Shown here piece after piece: positions 57,365-64,000 of a DNA stretch of 64,000 nt. Within the stretch, counting starts at the first letter, position 1. Each line of letters starts with the position of its first letter. The stretch lies in NCBI GenBank assembly GCA_025464625.1, contig JAOAUZ010000001.1, forward strand, positions 37,183 through 101,182. The letters run 5' to 3'. This DNA comes from Rickettsiales bacterium (GTDB taxonomy: Bacteria; Pseudomonadota; Alphaproteobacteria; Rickettsiales; SXRF01). Made by a program: the position numbers and the translations under genes. Under the pieces are notes generated by a model. It saw nothing but the letters and a program-made list of their open reading frames with translations. It made no database searches and was not told the DNA's origin.

Positions 57365-58231
57365 ATGACCAGAAACAATAATTTATTACGAATTCGCAGT
57401 GATGGTTTTACACTTATTGAATTATCCATTGTCCTTGTCATAATTGGCTTGTTGGTTGGTGGTGTATTAATAGGAAAAGATTTGATAAATTCAGCGGGAG
57501 TACGCGCTCAAATAAGCCAAGTCGAGGGATATTCTACTGCGTTCTACACGTTTAAAACAAAATATGGTTATTTCCCTGGAGATATGCCACCTAGCGAAGC
57601 CTCGCAATTAGGTTTTTTTACTTTTACTGGAGCGCAGGCAGGTAAGGGTTGCAAAGGCAACAACACTGCATATGGAAATAATGATGGAATTATCAACGGT
57701 GTTAATGAAGCACTTCCGTTTTGGTCGCATCTCTCTGATTCTAAATTGATAGGTGGAAGTTATGCTGGAACAGCAGGGAATCTTTTGCTGGCAACTTCAG
57801 CATCGTGTGTTGCTCTATCAGGTCGCCCTCCATCTGGTCTCCCGACTACAGAAGCAGGGTGGGAACTTTATGTGCCAGAACCAAAACTTTTCCCTATTGG
57901 GCAGATTGTTGTCCTTGGTAATTACCCAGTGGCTCCTACCACAACTATTGTTTATTTTAAAAATACCAGAAAAACCAATATGTTTCTTATTGAAGATGAG
58001 CTAGGTTCAAACATTGCCTCGGCACGCCAAGTATATCAGATTGATAACAAAATGGATGATGGATTGCCAGCATCAGGAAATGTAATGGATTTTGGCACAG
58101 CGGATGGTGGAACTGGAGTTGCAGTAGATAATGCTCCATGTACTACTTCTGGTGTTTCACCAATTAAATATGAACTATCACCAGCAACGGCTGATGCTAT
58201 TAATTGTTATTCAATAGCGGTTTTATTTTAA
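57365..58231 (+). CDS. Type IV pilin-like (prepilin N-terminal methylation) protein
   Basis: 288 residues. The class III leader MTRNNNLLRIRSDG is followed by FTLIELSIVLVIIGLLVGGV: Gly-1, Phe+1 and Glu+5 of a type IV prepilin. The exported part has two Cys in the CKGNNTAYGN and ASCVALSG regions, a YGYFPGDMPPSEAS loop and a disulfide-type C-terminus (NAPCTTSG, DAINCYSIAVLF). Processing would need a functional prepilin peptidase. It lies between UPF0262 and infA, where other alphaproteobacteria often have a small phosphatase gene. Confidence 0.85.
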   Translation: MTRNNNLLRIRSDGFTLIELSIVLVIIGLLVGGVLIGKDLINSAGVRAQISQVEGYSTAFYTFKTKYGYFPGDMPPSEASQLGFFTFTGAQAGKGCKGNNTAYGNNDGIINGVNEALPFWSHLSDSKLIGGSYAGTAGNLLLATSASCVALSGRPPSGLPTTEAGWELYVPEPKLFPIGQIVVLGNYPVAPTTTIVYFKNTRKTNMFLIEDELGSNIASARQVYQIDNKMDDGLPASGNVMDFGTADGGTGVAVDNAPCTTSGVSPIKYELSPATADAINCYSIAVLF

Positions 58232-58306
58232 CTTCTTAAGGATTGCTATTTACTATTTATGAATTACTATTTACTAATAATTTTTATGAATTACTAAAAG
58301 GATGTT

Positions 58307-58525
58307 ATGGCTAAAGAAGAACTACTAGAATTTCCCGGTAAGGTTATTGAATTGTTGCCCAACGCGACTTTTCGGGTGGAGTTAGAAAACGGGCATATCG
58401 TGATCGCGCACACCTCTGGGAAAATGCGTAAAAATCGTATCCGCGTGCTTGCTGGCGATAAGGTTATTGTGGAAATGACTCCGTATGACCTAACAAAAGG
58501 GCGTATTAAGTTTAGAGAGAAATAA
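58307..58525 (+). CDS. infA: Translation initiation factor IF-1
   Basis: 72-residue OB-fold protein: [60 protein letters not shown]. Length and sequence match bacterial IF-1 with the usual alphaproteobacterial KEELLEF start. maf follows 7 bp later. Confidence 0.98.
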   Translation: MAKEELLEFPGKVIELLPNATFRVELENGHIVIAHTSGKMRKNRIRVLAGDKVIVEMTPYDLTKGRIKFREK

Positions 58526-58532
58526 TATTCTC

Positions 58533-59102
58533 GTGAAAAATAATAATATAATTCTTGCATCGGCTTCTCCGCGTCGCTTGGCGTTGCTTAAGCAGGTGGG
58601 AATTGTTCCGCAGCAGGTGGTTAGTGCTGATATTGACGAAACTCCACATAAGGCAGAGCTACCAGCGAAATATGCAGCTAGAGTGGCGCGGGAAAAAGCT
58701 GTTGCCATTGCTGCCCAATATCCAGAAAATATGGTTCTTGCGGCAGACACTGTGGTTGCTTGCGGAAGAAAAATTTTCCCAAAGGCGGAAGATACAAAAA
58801 CAGCGGTGATGTGTCTTCGTCATCTCTCTGGTCGCAGGCATAGGGTTTATACATCAGTGTGTGTCATAAAAAACGGCAAGGAGTATGAAACAACTGTGCT
58901 GACACAACTTAAAATGAACCGCCTCAGTGACAAGCAAATAGCTGATTATATAACAAGCAAAGAATGGGAAGGAAAGGCTGGAGGCTATGCTATTCAGGGC
59001 AGTGCCGAAGCGTTTATACCATGGATTTCTGGTTCATATTCTAATGTTGTTGGGCTGCCGTTGTATGAAACTTTGAAACTCCTAGCGAGGGCGGAGAAAT
59101 AG
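58533..59102 (+). CDS. maf: Maf-like nucleotide pyrophosphatase
   Basis: 189-residue enzyme that hydrolyses dTTP, UTP or similar nucleotides to monophosphates. Motifs: IILASASPRRLALLKQVGIV, DETPHKAELPAKYAARVARE, VLAADTVVACGRKIFPKAED, LSGRRHRVYTSVCVI, EWEGKAGGYAIQGSAEAFI, and GSYSNVVGLPLYETLKLLAR. It starts with GTG after infA, a conserved alphaproteobacterial pair. Confidence 0.94.
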   Translation: MKNNNIILASASPRRLALLKQVGIVPQQVVSADIDETPHKAELPAKYAARVAREKAVAIAAQYPENMVLAADTVVACGRKIFPKAEDTKTAVMCLRHLSGRRHRVYTSVCVIKNGKEYETTVLTQLKMNRLSDKQIADYITSKEWEGKAGGYAIQGSAEAFIPWISGSYSNVVGLPLYETLKLLARAEK

Positions 59103-59105
59103 AAT

Positions 59106-60635
59106 ATGGTAGCGCATGTTGCCACAGTAGCGTTTGACGGGATTGAAGCAAAAGCTATTGATGTGCAGGTGCAGATGCTTTCAGGGATGCCTGTGTTCGC
59201 TGTGGTGGGGCTGCCTGACAAAGCCGTTGCCGAATCACGCGAAAGGGTGCGTTCAGCGATTCATGCGCTTGGTCTTTCACTGCCACTAAAACGGATTATC
59301 GTAAATCTTGCGCCTGCGGATATTTTAAAAGAAGGCAGCCATTATGATTTGCCGATTGCTATCGGGCTGCTTATCAGCATGGGCGTTTTGCAGCAAGAGG
59401 AACTGGCAGGTTATATCGCGCTTGGAGAATTATCGCTTGATGGTGGCTTGCTTCCAGTATCGGGAACTTTGCCCGCAGCGATGCTAGCTCTAGCAAGTGG
59501 CAGTGGTTTAATCTGCCCTAAGATTTGTGGCTCGGAAGCCGCGTGGTCGGGGCTTGGTGATATTCTCGCGCCATCATCATTGCTTGCGCTGGTCAATCAT
59601 TTCAAAGGTTCACAGATACTTAGTCATCCACAATGTGAAACGCAAATTGTACCAGCGCGCGGGCGTGACATGCGCGAAATTCGTGGGCAACACATAGCAC
59701 GGCGAGCATTGGAAGTTGCAGCAGCAGGTGGGCATAACCTGCTGATGCTGGGGCCACCAGGGGCGGGGAAATCACTGCTGGCATCGTGCCTGCCCAGTAT
59801 TTTGCCACCGCTTGATGCAAAGGAAATTCTTGAAGTCAGCATCATAAACAGCATTGCAGGAAGGCTGGAAGGTGGCAGGCTATCGCAGCAAAGACCGTTT
59901 CGTGATCCGCATCACAGCGCATCTATGGCAGCTATGGTTGGTGGTGGCAAGCGCGCTTTACCCGGAGAAATTTCGCTGGCACATAATGGTGTGTTGTTCC
60001 TTGATGAACTACCTGAATTTCCGCGTGGTGTTTTGGAATCGCTGCGTCAACCGCTAGAAACAGGAAATGTCTCCGTTGCCCGTGCTGCTGCACATGTTAC
60101 CTATCCTGCGCGTTTTCAGTTAATTGCAGCGATGAACCCGTGCCGCTGCGGTTATTTAAGTGATGCCGAGCGCGCCTGTAACAAAGCTCCGCGCTGCGCC
60201 ACTGAATATCAAAGCAAAATTTCTGGACCACTTTTTGACCGATTTGATATGGCTATTGAAGTGGCGGAAGTTTCCACGCTTGATATGCTCGGAACTAGCG
60301 CAGGAGAGGCGAGTGAAGCAGTAGCAAAGAGAGTGGCAGCCGCCCGCGATTTACAGAAAACACGTTTTGCCATTCTTAAAATACGTGAGCGCACTAACGC
60401 CGAAATGCAGGGTGAAATGCTGCATAATTTTGTGATTCCTGATGAGAAAGGCAAAAAACTGCTGGAACAGGCAACCGAATCACTCCGCCTTTCTATGCGC
60501 GGTTATACGCGTGTTTTGCGCGTTGCCCGAACTATCGCGGATTTGGAACAAAGCGAAACCGTAAAACACGCCCATGTCAGCGAGGCACTCTCATACCGTC
60601 AGATGCAGTTTGGTAGACAGATGGAAAACTCTTAG
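59106..60635 (+). CDS. YifB/ComM-family magnesium-chelatase-like AAA+ ATPase
   Basis: 509 residues: an N-terminal Lon-like domain (GMPVFAVVGLPDKAVAESRE, GSHYDLPIAIGLLISMGVL), an AAA+ domain with Walker A LMLGPPGAGKSLLAS, Walker B GVLFLDELPEFPRGVLESLR, a zinc-type CRCGYLSDAERACNKAPRC, and a C-terminal Mg-chelatase domain. ComM is a branch-migration helicase used in natural transformation in other bacteria. It lies 3 bp after maf. Confidence 0.93.
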   Translation: MVAHVATVAFDGIEAKAIDVQVQMLSGMPVFAVVGLPDKAVAESRERVRSAIHALGLSLPLKRIIVNLAPADILKEGSHYDLPIAIGLLISMGVLQQEELAGYIALGELSLDGGLLPVSGTLPAAMLALASGSGLICPKICGSEAAWSGLGDILAPSSLLALVNHFKGSQILSHPQCETQIVPARGRDMREIRGQHIARRALEVAAAGGHNLLMLGPPGAGKSLLASCLPSILPPLDAKEILEVSIINSIAGRLEGGRLSQQRPFRDPHHSASMAAMVGGGKRALPGEISLAHNGVLFLDELPEFPRGVLESLRQPLETGNVSVARAAAHVTYPARFQLIAAMNPCRCGYLSDAERACNKAPRCATEYQSKISGPLFDRFDMAIEVAEVSTLDMLGTSAGEASEAVAKRVAAARDLQKTRFAILKIRERTNAEMQGEMLHNFVIPDEKGKKLLEQATESLRLSMRGYTRVLRVARTIADLEQSETVKHAHVSEALSYRQMQFGRQMENS

Positions 60636-60661
60636 GGATTCAGGATTCGGGATTAAGTGAG

Positions 60662-60732
60662 TGTCATATTGAGCGAAGCGAAATATCTCCATCAGTAAAC
60701 AAGGAGATCCTTTGCTACGCTCAGGATGACAA
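60662..60732. repeat. Family A dispersed palindromic repeat
   Basis: TGTCATATTGAGCGAAGCGA to TTTGCTACGCTCAGGATGAC. It lies between yifB and the small minus-strand gene. Confidence 0.82.
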
Positions 60733-60748
60733 AATAATATTACAAGAT

Positions 60749-60949
60749 TTAATAACGTTCGTTAGCTGTGGAGTTTCTTTTTGCTAGGCTTTCCAGAACT
60801 TTTGAGGTGGTGTCTCCTACCACTCCTTGAACGTAGATTTCATCTAACGGTTCACGGGTTTCTAAGGTGTGTCCATCTACTACTTTCCTTCTGCCCACTT
60901 TTCTTAGATAACCTTTATTTGGCAATTCATCAGTTTTATTTTTTCCCAT
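60749..60949 (-). CDS. Small hypothetical protein
   Basis: 66 residues, Lys/Arg-rich and hydrophilic (GKNKTDELPNKGYLRKVGRR, KVVDGHTLETREPLD), with no signal peptide. Not recognised. Supported mainly by a clean ATG and by separation from other genes; could be spurious. Confidence 0.4.
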   Translation of the reverse strand: MGKNKTDELPNKGYLRKVGRRKVVDGHTLETREPLDEIYVQGVVGDTTSKVLESLAKRNSTANERY

Positions 60950-61202
60950 AAAAACTCCATATCTAAAATTAATAAAGTATAGGAATGGATAATATCATAG
61001 AAAAACAAGAAATATTGTTACATTATCGTTACAATTTATCTTATTGATATATAATAATTATTTCTTAAAAATGAGAAAACAAAATTTACAGACATTGGGT
61101 TTTAGTAAGCTGTAACAATTATTTAACAATCATTGAGGTGGCAACCCTGCTATGTTTACCTATCTTTATGTAAATAACTACATAATTATAGTAGGAATTT
61201 TT

Positions 61203-61721
61203 ATGGCACAAGTAGCTGAGCTACCAAAATATTTAGAAGGTTTTCTTAGAGAGCATCAGACAGATCATGATAAAACTAAGGCAAAGAATGCATTGCAATC
61301 TATAGTGCCAGATTTAGATGTTATGTATGAAGAACTGCTAAAGGTAGCTAGAAAATCTGTCGCTGCTGTTAAAGAAAGCAGGGCAATTGACGAAGAAAGT
61401 ACGAAACCTGTACGTAAAATTGATAGAAGCGGATATGGTGCAGATGCATCGGTACTACATAAAAAACACACAAAACAAACTTATGCTAGACAGCATGCAG
61501 TTGCTGTGCGTGATCAAAATACTGATGGTGATTTCAGAGCGGCTGAAGAGCTAATTAAAAAGATGGTTGAGAAATCTTTTAATGAACATGAAGTTAATAA
61601 GAAAAAAGATTTTTTTGGTATTACACCAAGCAGTGTAGCCATCCATATGAGGTATTCAGCAATTGATCAGGCAAGGGGCGAGTTAGAAGTTGGCAATGAG
61701 CGGGGTGGAAGAGGCAGGTAA
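61203..61721 (+). CDS. Hypothetical soluble protein
   Basis: 172 residues from ATG 61203 (TAGGA a few bases upstream). Not recognised. Helical and charged, with no membrane span: YLEGFLREHQTDHDKTKAKN, then YEELLKVARKSVAAVKESRA and EELIKKMVEKSFNEHEVNKK. An ATG at 61152 with GAGGTGG would add a hydrophobic YLYVNNYIIIVGIF start, which looks less natural. It faces thiL, with stops 4 bp apart. Confidence 0.55.
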   Translation: MAQVAELPKYLEGFLREHQTDHDKTKAKNALQSIVPDLDVMYEELLKVARKSVAAVKESRAIDEESTKPVRKIDRSGYGADASVLHKKHTKQTYARQHAVAVRDQNTDGDFRAAEELIKKMVEKSFNEHEVNKKKDFFGITPSSVAIHMRYSAIDQARGELEVGNERGGRGR

Positions 61722-61725
61722 GCCA

Positions 61726-62667
61726 CTAAAAATGTGAAAAACCTTTTTTGTTTAGTGTGATTTCTTTTCCGTTTTCATCCAAGACCTGAACAGAATTTCC
61801 AGATGTTATTTTACCGATGCAGGTGAGGGGGAGTGATAGTTTTTTTGCCAAATTTTTTATTGTTTCTGATTTCTCTGGCGGAGCAGTGAAGAGTAGCTCG
61901 TAATCATCACCACCACTTAGAGCTGCTTCTAATTGTTGCTTGTTGGTTGTTGGTATTTTGTCAGAATATATAACCGCGCCGACATTGGAGGCAGTGCAGA
62001 TATGCCCTAAATCCTGCGCCAGACCATCGGAAATATCCATCGCGCTATTTGCGATTGTTCGTAGAGAAACGCCGAGGGAAATACGAGGTTGAGGTGTTAG
62101 GTAGCGGTTGATAAAAAAATCTTTGTCAAGATCCCTCGGCTGCGCTCGGGATGACAATAACTGCAGACCTAACGCGCTATCGCCCAATGTTCCTGAAACA
62201 TAAATATCATCACCGATTTTTGCACCGTTACGTCTGAGGGCTACGCCTTTTGGAACGCTGCCAATGGCGGTTATGGAGATGGAAAGATTGCCGTTTGTCG
62301 CTGTGGTGTCGCCACCTGCAAGATGGATAGAAAATTCTTCCCCAGTTTGTTTTAGTCCGCTTGCAAACTTCTCTAGCCACTGCTCAGATGTATTTTTCGG
62401 CAGCATCAGAGCTAGGAAATAGCAAAGTGGCTGCGCGCCCATAGCTGCTAAATCTGATAAATTAACGCGCAGGGCTTTGCTGGCGATTAAATCTGGGGAT
62501 TCGTTACCGATAAAATGAATCCCCTCAGAGATTGCGTCTTTGGTGATGATGAGTTCGCATCCCTCTGGTGGGGAAATTATCGCGGCATCATCACTAAGAT
62601 TTAGGCTGCCCGCAAAATTTGCAGCGAGTGGTTTAAAATATTTAGCGATGAGAGAAAATTCATCCAT
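61726..62667 (-). CDS. thiL: Thiamine-monophosphate kinase
   Basis: 313-residue PurM-fold kinase making thiamine diphosphate from the monophosphate. Motifs: SDDAAIISPPEGCELIITKD, ALRVNLSDLAAMGAQPLCYF, IHLAGGDTTATNGNLSISIT, DIYVSGTLGDSALGLQLL, SAMDISDGLAQDLGHIC and SGGDDYELLFTAPP. Residues about 171-187 (SSRAQPRDLDKDFFIN) are translated from a partial family A repeat, an insertion between the GTLGDSALGL and PRISLG motifs. Confidence 0.92.
   Translation of the reverse strand: MDEFSLIAKYFKPLAANFAGSLNLSDDAAIISPPEGCELIITKDAISEGIHFIGNESPDLIASKALRVNLSDLAAMGAQPLCYFLALMLPKNTSEQWLEKFASGLKQTGEEFSIHLAGGDTTATNGNLSISITAIGSVPKGVALRRNGAKIGDDIYVSGTLGDSALGLQLLSSRAQPRDLDKDFFINRYLTPQPRISLGVSLRTIANSAMDISDGLAQDLGHICTASNVGAVIYSDKIPTTNKQQLEAALSGGDDYELLFTAPPEKSETIKNLAKKLSLPLTCIGKITSGNSVQVLDENGKEITLNKKGFSHF
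62118..62157. repeat. Family A half-element translated inside thiL
   Basis: AAATCTTTGTCAAGATCCCT, then CGGCTGCGCTCGGGATGACA, the right half of family A. On the minus strand it encodes LSSRAQPRDLDKDF. Confidence 0.8.
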
Positions 62668-62687
62668 GCGCCCTCACTGTCCATATT

Positions 62688-62722
62688 GCCCTCACCCTAG
62701 CCCTCTCCCAGAGGGAGAGGGA
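62688..62722. repeat. Family C repeat overlapping the folD 3' end
   Basis: GCCCTCACCCTAGCCCTCTC followed by CCAGAGGGAGAGGG. The folD stop (CTA on plus, TAG on minus) at 62697 lies inside it. Confidence 0.78.
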
Positions 62723-63632
62723 ATTTAGAAGCAGCTCTATAAGTATTTTCCAGCAGGCAGGCGATGGTCATTGGTCCAACGCCACCCGGTACTGGGGTGA
62801 TGGCGGAGGCAATACCCTGACAGCTCGCAAAATCCACATCGCCCACCAGCTTTTTATTTTCAAGACGGTTGATGCCAACGTCAATAACTACTGCGCCTTG
62901 CTTCAGCCATTCACCTTTTATGAAATTTGCTTTGCCAACAGCAGCAACCACAATATCAGCGGTTTTGAGCAGTGCAGGGAGGTCAGCAGTTTTGGAATGA
63001 GCAATGGTAACAGTGCAGCTTTCACGCAGCAGCAACGCAGCCATAGGTTTGCCAACGATATTGGAGCGACCAATTACTACTGCGTGCTTGCCTGTCATCC
63101 CGAGCGTAGCCGAGGGATCTTTACAATTATTTTGCAAAGATTCCTCACATTTGTTCGGAATGACAGAAAAAATATCTTTTAGCAACATCAGGCAGCCAAG
63201 AGGTGTGCAGGGGACAAAGCCATCACCACCAGTTGCCAGTTTTCCAGCGTTTATTACATGAAAACCATCAACATCTTTTTCGGGTGAAATGGCGTTTATA
63301 ATAGCTTCTTCACCCATATGTTTTGGTAGGGGAAGCTGCACCAAAATTCCATGTACCTGCGGGTTTTTATTCAGCTCATCAATTTTTTTCAGTAGCTCGG
63401 CTTCGCTGGTTTCGGCAGGTAGGTGGAATTCAAAAGATTTCATTCCTGCTTCAATGGTTTGTTTGCCTTTATTACGGACATAAACTTCGCTGGCTGGATC
63501 ATTGCCAACCAGAACAACTGCCAGCCCAGCAGTTACGCCTTTTTCTGCTTTCAACTTTGCCACACGGTTTTTTATATCAGCGCGAAGTTTTTCGGCGAAG
63601 GCTTTACCATCAATTATTTTAGTTTCTATCAC
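62697..63632 (-). CDS. folD: Methylenetetrahydrofolate dehydrogenase/cyclohydrolase
   Basis: 311-residue bifunctional C1-folate enzyme. Motifs: [80 protein letters not shown], and [19 protein letters not shown]. Residues about 155-180 ([12 protein letters not shown]..., SATLGMT) come from a family A repeat between CLMLLKDI and GKHAVV, and the last nine residues (FPLPLGEG plus stop) from a family C repeat. GTG start overlaps the flavoprotein stop by 4 bp. Confidence 0.94.
   Translation of the reverse strand: MIETKIIDGKAFAEKLRADIKNRVAKLKAEKGVTAGLAVVLVGNDPASEVYVRNKGKQTIEAGMKSFEFHLPAETSEAELLKKIDELNKNPQVHGILVQLPLPKHMGEEAIINAISPEKDVDGFHVINAGKLATGGDGFVPCTPLGCLMLLKDIFSVIPNKCEESLQNNCKDPSATLGMTGKHAVVIGRSNIVGKPMAALLLRESCTVTIAHSKTADLPALLKTADIVVAAVGKANFIKGEWLKQGAVVIDVGINRLENKKLVGDVDFASCQGIASAITPVPGGVGPMTIACLLENTYRAASKFPLPLGEG
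63093..63165. repeat. Family A repeat translated inside folD
   Basis: TGTCATCCCGAGCGTAGCCG to CATTTGTTCGGAATGACAG. A complete element, in frame on the minus strand, without stops. Confidence 0.85.
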
Positions 63633-64000
63633 TTGGGAACTCCGCTGGTGGTTGAATATTCAAAATGCAGAACTTCATTTGGGTAAATAAGGGCGCGGGC
63701 TGCGTGCGTTGCCTGCGCTGCTTCGGCAAAGCCTGAAAGGATGAGCTTCAGCTTGCCTTCATAAGTGGCAATATCGCCAATGGCAAAGATTCCAGTTTCA
63801 GAAGTTGTCATGCTTGGCGGAGTAACTTTTATATGGTTATGCTCAAGGTTTAAGCCCCAATTTGCGATTGCACCCAGCTCCATAGCAAGACCAAAAAACG
63901 GCAGTAAAATATCAGCATCCAGAGCGCGCTTTTCGCCTTCCAGCGTTGCAACTATAACCGAAGAAATTTTGCCGTCTTTTCCTTCCAGTGAATCCAATTG
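63629..64000 (-). CDS. FAD-dependent NAD(P)H reductase (ferredoxin--NADP reductase/TrxB-like), 5' end cut
   Basis: C-terminal 124 residues only; the frame is open to the window edge (CAA precedes the first internal TTG). It matches the end of thioredoxin-reductase-like ferredoxin--NADP(+) reductases: [20 protein letters not shown], then the FAD-binding [20 protein letters not shown] and the tail [18 protein letters not shown]. The GIFAIGD-type motif with Asp is intact. It overlaps folD by 4 bp, so the two are translation-coupled. The N-terminal Rossmann domain is outside the window. Confidence 0.82.
   Translation of the reverse strand, partial: QLDSLEGKDGKISSVIVATLEGEKRALDADILLPFFGLAMELGAIANWGLNLEHNHIKVTPPSMTTSETGIFAIGDIATYEGKLKLILSGFAEAAQATHAARALIYPNEVLHFEYSTTSGVPK

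Noticed and set aside
61152..61202. Upstream ATG with GAGGTGG for the 189-residue hypothetical protein
   Set aside because: It is a possible start, but the extra 17 residues look unlike the soluble body and the ATG at 61203 has its own TAGGA; left as an alternative.

Overview
The window looks like a chromosomal segment of an AT-rich alphaproteobacterium (about 40% G+C by eye). Several genes and gene orders are typical of that class: a fliX/flgI divergent pair, a UPF0262 gene directly after hisD, infA followed by maf, a chorismate mutase-hisC-tyrA group, and metX with metW. The cell appears to be a motile Gram-negative with outer-membrane maintenance (MlaC, BamE, Do-type protease), TonB-type energised uptake, Tad/Flp-like surface proteins and its own amino-acid biosynthesis. 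It does not look like a strongly reduced endosymbiont. I cannot name the genus.

Layout. 1-4.6 kb: ddl (cut by the window start), ftsQ and ftsA, followed not by ftsZ but by an HTTM-like membrane protein and a DCC-type thiol oxidoreductase. 4.6-7.4 kb: a secreted Cys-rich peptide, tRNA-Leu(UAA), a putative phage-defence protein (HNH plus AbiTii-like) and a methyltransferase. 7.5-11.6 kb: mlaC, a Do protease and a large repeat protein with an XRE-like helix-turn-helix. 11.6-18.5 kb: flagellar genes fliX and flgI-flgJ-flgN-like-flgK-flgL-fliW, with a consensus sigma-54 promoter in front of flgI. 18.7-23.6 kb: a deoxyhypusine-synthase homologue, a BrnT/BrnA-like toxin-antitoxin pair, an Mrr-type endonuclease, and astC/argD-astA. 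23.9-26.5 kb: exbB-exbD-exbD-tonB. 26.6-30 kb: rfbD-rfbC and a glycosyltransferase/SDR fusion. 30-31.7 kb: a Phd/ParE pair and an unknown protein. 31.8-39 kb: D-amino-acid transaminase, HAD hydrolase, desaturase, and tyrA, hisC, an LprI-domain protein and chorismate mutase. 39-41.3 kb: three Tad-like genes. 41.5-44.5 kb: metX and metW separated by a small unknown gene and vapBC. 44.7-51.6 kb: AsmA-like protein, degenerate EAL protein, a prepilin-peptidase homologue lacking its aspartates, gshB and bamE. 51.9-60.6 kb: dcd, murA, an HD hydrolase, hisG, hisD, UPF0262, a pilin-like gene, infA, maf and yifB. 60.7-64 kb: two small unknowns, thiL, folD and a flavoprotein reductase cut by the window end.

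The most striking global feature is a set of short dispersed palindromic repeats. Family A (about 70-140 bp, GTCATxxCGAG...CTCGGGATGAC), family B (about 120-145 bp with terminal inverted repeats) and family C (CCCTCACCC...GAGAGGG) fill many intergenic gaps. In at least four genes (HAD hydrolase, hisC, thiL, folD) family A or C copies lie inside the reading frame and are translated as extra peptide segments, much like the Rickettsia palindromic elements. Other points for a second look are the HNH-AbiTii protein behind tRNA-Leu, the XRE/39-residue-repeat protein, the Asp-to-Glu prepilin peptidase, the 46-bp palindrome over the vapBC promoter, and the sigma-54 promoter beside fliX.
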